The translations under genes were made by a program, and so were the position numbers. A model generated the notes under the pieces. It was given only the letters and a program-made list of their open reading frames with translations. It was not told where the DNA came from and made no database searches. From Ignavibacteriaceae bacterium (lineage in GTDB: Bacteria; Bacteroidota; Ignavibacteria; Ignavibacteriales; Ignavibacteriaceae), in contig JALNZG010000005.1 in assembly GCA_023229425.1 (NCBI GenBank), positions 124,001 to 188,000 of the forward strand: a DNA stretch of 64,000 nt. Reading direction: 5' to 3'. Position 1 is the stretch's first letter. Every line of letters starts with the position of its first letter. This document shows positions 60,701-64,000 of the stretch, piece by piece.

Positions 60701-61994
60701 TTTTAATATCCCAACCGGAAGTGTTAATATCATCACAAGTTGATTTGATTATTTGTTTTATTTCTTCATTTGAAAAAGTTTTTTGCGAAAGGATTAATCC
60801 TGCCGCGGCGGAAACAAACGGCGCTGCGGCAGATGTCCCACCAAAAGATGCATAACTACTTTTTCGCGCAGTAGTCATTATATCTTCTCCAGGTGCAACT
60901 AAATCAAGAGTAGAGCCATAACTTGAATAAGAGGCAACAAAATCTTCTTGTGTTGAACTTCCGACTGAGATTACTTCATCATAACTTGATGGATAATGAA
61001 GACTTGTTGCATGATCATTTCCTGAACTGGCGACCATTACAACGTTATTGGAATAAGCATAACGAATTACATCCCGTAAAACGTAAGAATATGAAGAAGT
61101 GTCTCCAAAACTCATGTTAATAACTTTAACACCATTTGCTATAGCATATAAAAGTGCAGCAGCAACATCATCTTCTTCACCATAACCATCCGGATCGAAA
61201 GCACGCAAGTTCATCACTTTAACTTTTGGCGCAACGCCTGCAATTCCCTTTCCATTATTTGTTGAAGCGGCAATGATACCAGCGACAGAAGTTCCGTGAG
61301 AAAAAGTGTTTTCATCCATTGGGTAATTATCCCAATTCAGATAATCTCCACCAGTGGAATCGAATGGAAAACCGGTTCTATCTGTAAAATCCCATCCCTG
61401 ATAATCATCAATAAAACCATTTCCATCATCATCAATTCCGTTGGATTTTTTATCATTGCCTAAATTATCAAAACCGATTTCGCCTTTATTGATATAGATA
61501 TTGTCAATCAAATCTGGATGGAAAAAATCAATACCGGTATCAATTACCCCGATGATTATTGAATCGCTTCCTTCAGTGATATTCCATGCATTAAAGGCAT
61601 CAATCTTTGGTAAAGCCCATTGTTGACTTATCAAACTATCATTTGGGACAGAATCAACTTTATAAATAGTTTGCTTTTGTATGTATTCAACTGCCGGGTA
61701 TTTCTTTTTGAAATTCGACCAAAAAATATCAGTTGTATTTGAAGGGAAAGAAATCTTAATGATGTTTTTTAAAGAGGGGATTTTTTTTGCTTTTCCTTTT
61801 GCAAACTCATTAATTGAAATCTCATTTAAAGGAAAAACTTTATTACCATAAATGCTTAGATAAGAGTCTTGAATAAAAATATTTAGTGATAACAAATCGG
61901 CAGTTTCAGTAAACTTTACAAAGTAAACTTCTTGAGAGAATATTTTAAAAGCAGTAAATACAAATAAGATAAAAAATAAGTTATTTATTTTCAT
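57777..61994 (-). CDS. S8 subtilisin-like protease with FG-GAP-like repeats and T9SS-type tail
   Basis: A 1405-residue exported protein. Signal peptide NLFFILFVFTAFKIFSQ. Peptidase S8 domain with triad Asp152 (GVIDTGIDF), His233 (HGTSVAGIIAAS) and Ser388 (FGGTSAAAPFVS). Residues about 730-910 hold four DxDxDG-like loops (DFNRNGKVDVLALW, DVDGDSIYEIGAL, DLNKNGTSELWFL, DFDNDGVKELAVL), as in FG-GAP/VCBS propeller blades that bind Ca. The last 90 residues (NVFIYPSPAKISGGNV, VYLFMIKQLDG) form a Por/T9SS type A domain without the NYPNPFNP motif. The start at 61994 overlaps the purF end by 14 bases. Probable cell-surface or secreted protease. Confidence 0.9.
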   Translation of the reverse strand: MKINNLFFILFVFTAFKIFSQEVYFVKFTETADLLSLNIFIQDSYLSIYGNKVFPLNEISINEFAKGKAKKIPSLKNIIKISFPSNTTDIFWSNFKKKYPAVEYIQKQTIYKVDSVPNDSLISQQWALPKIDAFNAWNITEGSDSIIIGVIDTGIDFFHPDLIDNIYINKGEIGFDNLGNDKKSNGIDDDGNGFIDDYQGWDFTDRTGFPFDSTGGDYLNWDNYPMDENTFSHGTSVAGIIAASTNNGKGIAGVAPKVKVMNLRAFDPDGYGEEDDVAAALLYAIANGVKVINMSFGDTSSYSYVLRDVIRYAYSNNVVMVASSGNDHATSLHYPSSYDEVISVGSSTQEDFVASYSSYGSTLDLVAPGEDIMTTARKSSYASFGGTSAAAPFVSAAAGLILSQKTFSNEEIKQIIKSTCDDINTSGWDIKSGAGRLNVFKALITLAPSIVKFDYPQQDFATAKDSVNISVTVLSPFFENFDLMFGVGLNPDSWRTILTNQKNQIYNQKVGSIDLHLEKDTVFTLRIVLHQTNGLTKEERINIRRITKLPQGELISIFPAYYGDKPTFVAAIYSTTPAITKMYYRKSNTNDSYKYISLDGFATNNLFVKQLHYGFIPKGIVEPNSDYQIYFEVENQLGNSVKLLNNGNPFLMKSNDYFHLQGFEERSYSLPPGSIYESPFILDSTNANYLFLRENSNAEYTSLYKYESDNFIKIDSLPQRIPKVVGDFNRNGKVDVLALWARNGFIMEQKEKNSTKFDDKQSFDKSMFWPIFAQDVDGDSIYEIGALTSDSTISIYKVNYDLSLTLSQTLNNFSPSSIYGNEINSPHCVIADLNKNGTSELWFLDREGDIFSYELNSANKFVPYLSASTGFECSSNQITAGDFDNDGVKELAVLVHSIPEIDIASFHILEILKLDNSVGNDPKLSMIFSNAFVDPAEEFGSSFQKKQSALKFITINTEEKLVLFAFPYSYILSNNSINSSTDFIYFDETTNSNSIFTGYLSSNSLNDIAFPKADKIKFLTFSFSLQNIPTDLIGYTLDSSSIYLKWSGSNNYTVYRGNIPDVSTFVQIGSTNSNHFIDTAVSLNNKYYYAVKNNPPLQQNYSAIVEVYHHNAAKLLEAKTVSSLSIEIKFSEKIKTVVENLEAFRLLNSNGNSYPHSASPSSSFSYLITFPKEFAEGENELVIKDLFDFYNSPIEIDTVGFNYNVIPTKNKFYIANHTILSPYKINLQFNLKVDTLSVLKSSNYLVEPANPITSISLSDDKSVIINFKNRIGSIGKEYKLICMNIFSDNLEGSLPIEEGAGSEVILLAKAEGLENVFIYPSPAKISGGNVTFANLPQYAEILIYSLSGNKINHIFETDGNGGLSWDFRDLNGNTVNTGVYLFMIKQLDGNKNELGRKLGKLAVIK

Positions 61995-63453
61995 ACATTT
62001 CTTTTTTGAAGGAAGTATCAACTAAAGTTGGATAATTGCCGGAGAAACAAGCAGTACAAAAATTATTTTTATCTTCTTCATATACCGCTTCTAACAACTC
62101 TTCAGTTGACATGTATTCCACGCTATCCACTCCCAGATATTCCCTTATTTGCTCAATATTATTTTTCATTTTGAAAGCAATTAATTCTTCGGAAGATGGA
62201 AAATCCATTCCATAAAAGCAGGGATAAAGGATTGGAGGCGAAGAAATTCTTAAATGGATTTCTTTCGGATTGGCTTCTTTAATGAGGTTAACTAATAGTT
62301 TGGATGTAGTACCGCGAACAATTGAATCATCTATAAGTACAACGGTTTTTCCTTCAATAACACCCTTAACCGTATTAAATTTTATTCGAACCCCTATCTC
62401 TCTTTTTTGCTGATGGGGTTGAATAAATGTTCTTCCGATATAATGGCTTCGAATTAATCCAATTTCCAATTTCGATTTTATATTGAGTTTTTCAAGTTCA
62501 TTTTGGTAACCGATTGCTGCAGTGTTTGAGCTATCTGGAACACTGATCACAATTACTTTCTCCCCGTCTTTGTCCACTACCGGGTGATTTTTAGCTAATA
62601 TTTTACCTAATCTTCTTCTAACTTTATCAACATTATGCCCGAATATCTTTGAATCCGGTCTTGAGAAATAAATATACTCGAAGATGCAGTATTTCTTTTC
62701 TTTTATTTTTTCATTTAAAAAATAAGATTTTATAATTCCAGTTTTATTTACTTCATCATCAATAACAATTACCTCTCCAGGTTCAACATCCCGAATATAT
62801 TCGACTAAATTAATATCAAATGCACAGGTTTCAGAAGCCACAACAAAACATCCGTCTTTTTTACCAAGAGCTAAAGGGCGAAAACCATAAGGATCCCTGG
62901 CAGCGATTAAAGCGTTATCGGTTAGAATAGTTAAACAAAAAGCACCTTCAATTTTGTTGAGAGAATCAAGAATCTGTTCAACTTGATTGTCAAGCTGGCT
63001 TCGAGCGATGAGATGCAGAATTATTTCTGTGTCGCTTGTAGTTTGAAATATAGCCCCTTCATGAATTAAATTATTCCTAATTTGCGCCGCGTTGGTAAGA
63101 TTTCCATTATGAGCAACAGCTAAATTACCGTCACGATAATTTACCACAAACGGCTGAATGTTTTTCCGTGAACCTGAAGCACCGGTTGTGGAATAACGGT
63201 TATGACCTATCGCGGCGGTTCCTAAAAGAATGTTGCTCCATAGGCTATCATCAGAATAAACTTCAGAGACTAATCCTTCCCCTTTCACAATATTAAAAAC
63301 AATTTTATTGTTTCCGTTTATTTTACGAACAAGTATTCCTGTAGCTTCTTGCCCTCTATGCTGAAGTGCATGTAAGCCGTAGTAAGTGATGAGAGAAGCA
63401 TTTTCATTTCCCCAAATTCCAAATATTCCGCAAAAACTTTTTGGTTTATCCAT
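61981..63453 (-). CDS. purF: Amidophosphoribosyltransferase
   Basis: First committed enzyme of purine synthesis. N-terminal Ntn glutaminase: CGIFGIWGNENASLITYYGLHALQHRGQEATG, GHNRYSTTGASG, VAHNGNLTN; the Cys is at position 8 (Met-Asp-Lys-Pro-Lys-Ser-Phe-Cys), so a 7-residue propeptide would be removed. PRPP-binding loop VVLIDDSIVRGTTSK. 490 residues. The C-terminal FCTACFSGNYP Cys residues fit the Fe-S containing form common in many PurF enzymes. No clear ribosome site at the start. Confidence 0.96.
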   Translation of the reverse strand: MDKPKSFCGIFGIWGNENASLITYYGLHALQHRGQEATGILVRKINGNNKIVFNIVKGEGLVSEVYSDDSLWSNILLGTAAIGHNRYSTTGASGSRKNIQPFVVNYRDGNLAVAHNGNLTNAAQIRNNLIHEGAIFQTTSDTEIILHLIARSQLDNQVEQILDSLNKIEGAFCLTILTDNALIAARDPYGFRPLALGKKDGCFVVASETCAFDINLVEYIRDVEPGEVIVIDDEVNKTGIIKSYFLNEKIKEKKYCIFEYIYFSRPDSKIFGHNVDKVRRRLGKILAKNHPVVDKDGEKVIVISVPDSSNTAAIGYQNELEKLNIKSKLEIGLIRSHYIGRTFIQPHQQKREIGVRIKFNTVKGVIEGKTVVLIDDSIVRGTTSKLLVNLIKEANPKEIHLRISSPPILYPCFYGMDFPSSEELIAFKMKNNIEQIREYLGVDSVEYMSTEELLEAVYEEDKNNFCTACFSGNYPTLVDTSFKKEMYENK

Positions 63454-63521
63454 TTAGCATTGATACCAATTAAAAAAAATAAAATAAATTAAATAATGAG
63501 TTGTAAAATAATAGGATTTAA

Positions 63522-63553
63522 AAATAAAAAGGTACAAAAAACTTTGTACCTTT
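63522..63553 (-). terminator. Terminator after tRNA-Pro
   Basis: On the minus strand AAAGGTACAAA pairs with TTTGTACCTTT and is followed by TTATTTTT. It separates the merR-tRNA transcript from purF. Confidence 0.8.
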
Positions 63554-63557
63554 AGAG

Positions 63558-63631
<74 letters not shown>

Positions 63632-64000
63632 TTATAAAAGTTGAACGATTCTTTCAAGAGAAGATTTAATCTCTAACAATTCTGAAACCGATATTTCCCT
63701 TAACTCATTTGGGTTAATCTTAAGCGGAGCAGTTTCAACAACTTTCTTCACTTCCGGAACAACTTTAACAGAGTGTGTTTCTTTTTCATTTACCAAATTT
63801 GAAAGAATATTCTTAGCTCCTTCAATAGTGTATCTTTTTTCTCTTAGCAAAGATTTTATTTGAAGGATTAATTGAATATCTTTATTAGTAAAAACACGAT
63901 TTCCGGCGCGATTTTTTTGCGGCTTTAATTGTTCAAATTCAGTTTCCCAATAACGAAGTACATATTGTTCTACTTCAGTAATTTTGCTCACTTCACTTAT
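63632..64000 (-). CDS. MerR family transcriptional regulator, cut off by the window edge
   Basis: N-terminal MerR helix-turn-helix and wing: the frame reads ISEVSKITEVEQYVLRYWETEF from the window edge, then LKPQKNRAGNRVFTNKDIQLILQIKSLL. The start lies beyond 64000, so a GTG at 63991 in this frame is not the true start. The C-terminal part (residues after about 75) is variable and helical, as in MerR-like (HTH MerR_1) proteins of Bacteroidota without a visible ligand domain. The target is unknown. Its stop directly adjoins tRNA-Pro. Confidence 0.9.
   Translation of the reverse strand: MSEVSKITEVEQYVLRYWETEFEQLKPQKNRAGNRVFTNKDIQLILQIKSLLREKRYTIEGAKNILSNLVNEKETHSVKVVPEVKKVVETAPLKINPNELREISVSELLEIKSSLERIVQLL

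Overview
The window (about 36% G+C by eye) looks like chromosomal DNA of a Bacteroidota/Chlorobiota-lineage bacterium, most likely a member of the Ignavibacteria. Grounds: two large secreted proteins end in a type IX secretion (T9SS) sorting domain of the NQNYPNPFNP type common in Ignavibacteria and relatives, and a third ends in a related Por-type domain; several genes have a Bacteroidetes-type -7 box (TAnnTTTG); genes such as the H1-like histone fit the group. The placement is inferred from sequence style and was not tested by phylogeny.

Layout. 0-6.1 kb: three exported proteins (a beta-barrel-like protein, a 13-repeat YCF48/BNR-like propeller with a T9SS tail, and a gingipain-like C25 peptidase fold joined to HEAT-like repeats). 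6.4-13.7 kb: an accessory defence islet with a MazF-type toxin and an unusually long, apparently double antitoxin, a type I restriction HsdR, an HsdM-HsdS fusion split by one in-frame TAG, and a DUF2971 protein; palindromic, REP/BIME-like DNA sits between hsdR and hsdMS. 13.8-29.2 kb: metabolic and housekeeping genes (aminotransferase, alpha/beta hydrolase, BioY, a membrane Fe-S oxidoreductase, H1-like histone, CapA-like, isocitrate dehydrogenase, MFS, Dus, PAP2-like, PolX-like, enoyl-CoA hydratase, Apt, SGNH hydrolase). Within it a four-helix-bundle gene is bracketed by a 25-bp inverted repeat. 29.4-32.5 kb: a T9SS-tailed surface protein on the minus strand. 32.5-33.4 kb: nearly 1 kb without a gene, filled with short palindromes, part of it present twice. 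33.4-55.2 kb: a long plus-strand core run (HNH, TrpS, ScpA/ScpB, RluB, DacB, LysS, a DUF2279/GT2/Wzi-like surface set, S41 protease, DUF3108, gamma-carbonic anhydrase, YbeY, Smg/DUF494, TopA, XerC/D-type recombinase, HPF, HprK, M23, DUF2795, HolB, 3-hydroxyacyl-CoA dehydrogenase). 55.3-64 kb: a minus-strand run merR - tRNA-Pro(TGG) // purF - S8 subtilase - pgsA - ftsY - diacylglycerol kinase.

How the genes connect: the core runs are tightly packed, with 4-bp or larger overlaps (icd/mfs, polX/ech, scpA/scpB, scpB/rluB, ybeY/smg, S8/pgsA), which suggests co-transcription. The most unusual material is the broken hsdMS fusion, the inverted-repeat-bounded palindromic cassette beside it, the duplicated palindrome array at 32.6-33.3 kb, the four-helix-bundle gene with flanking inverted repeats, a PolX-like protein whose polymerase aspartates are replaced, and the C25-HEAT protein. 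No complete new system was demonstrated; these are leads.
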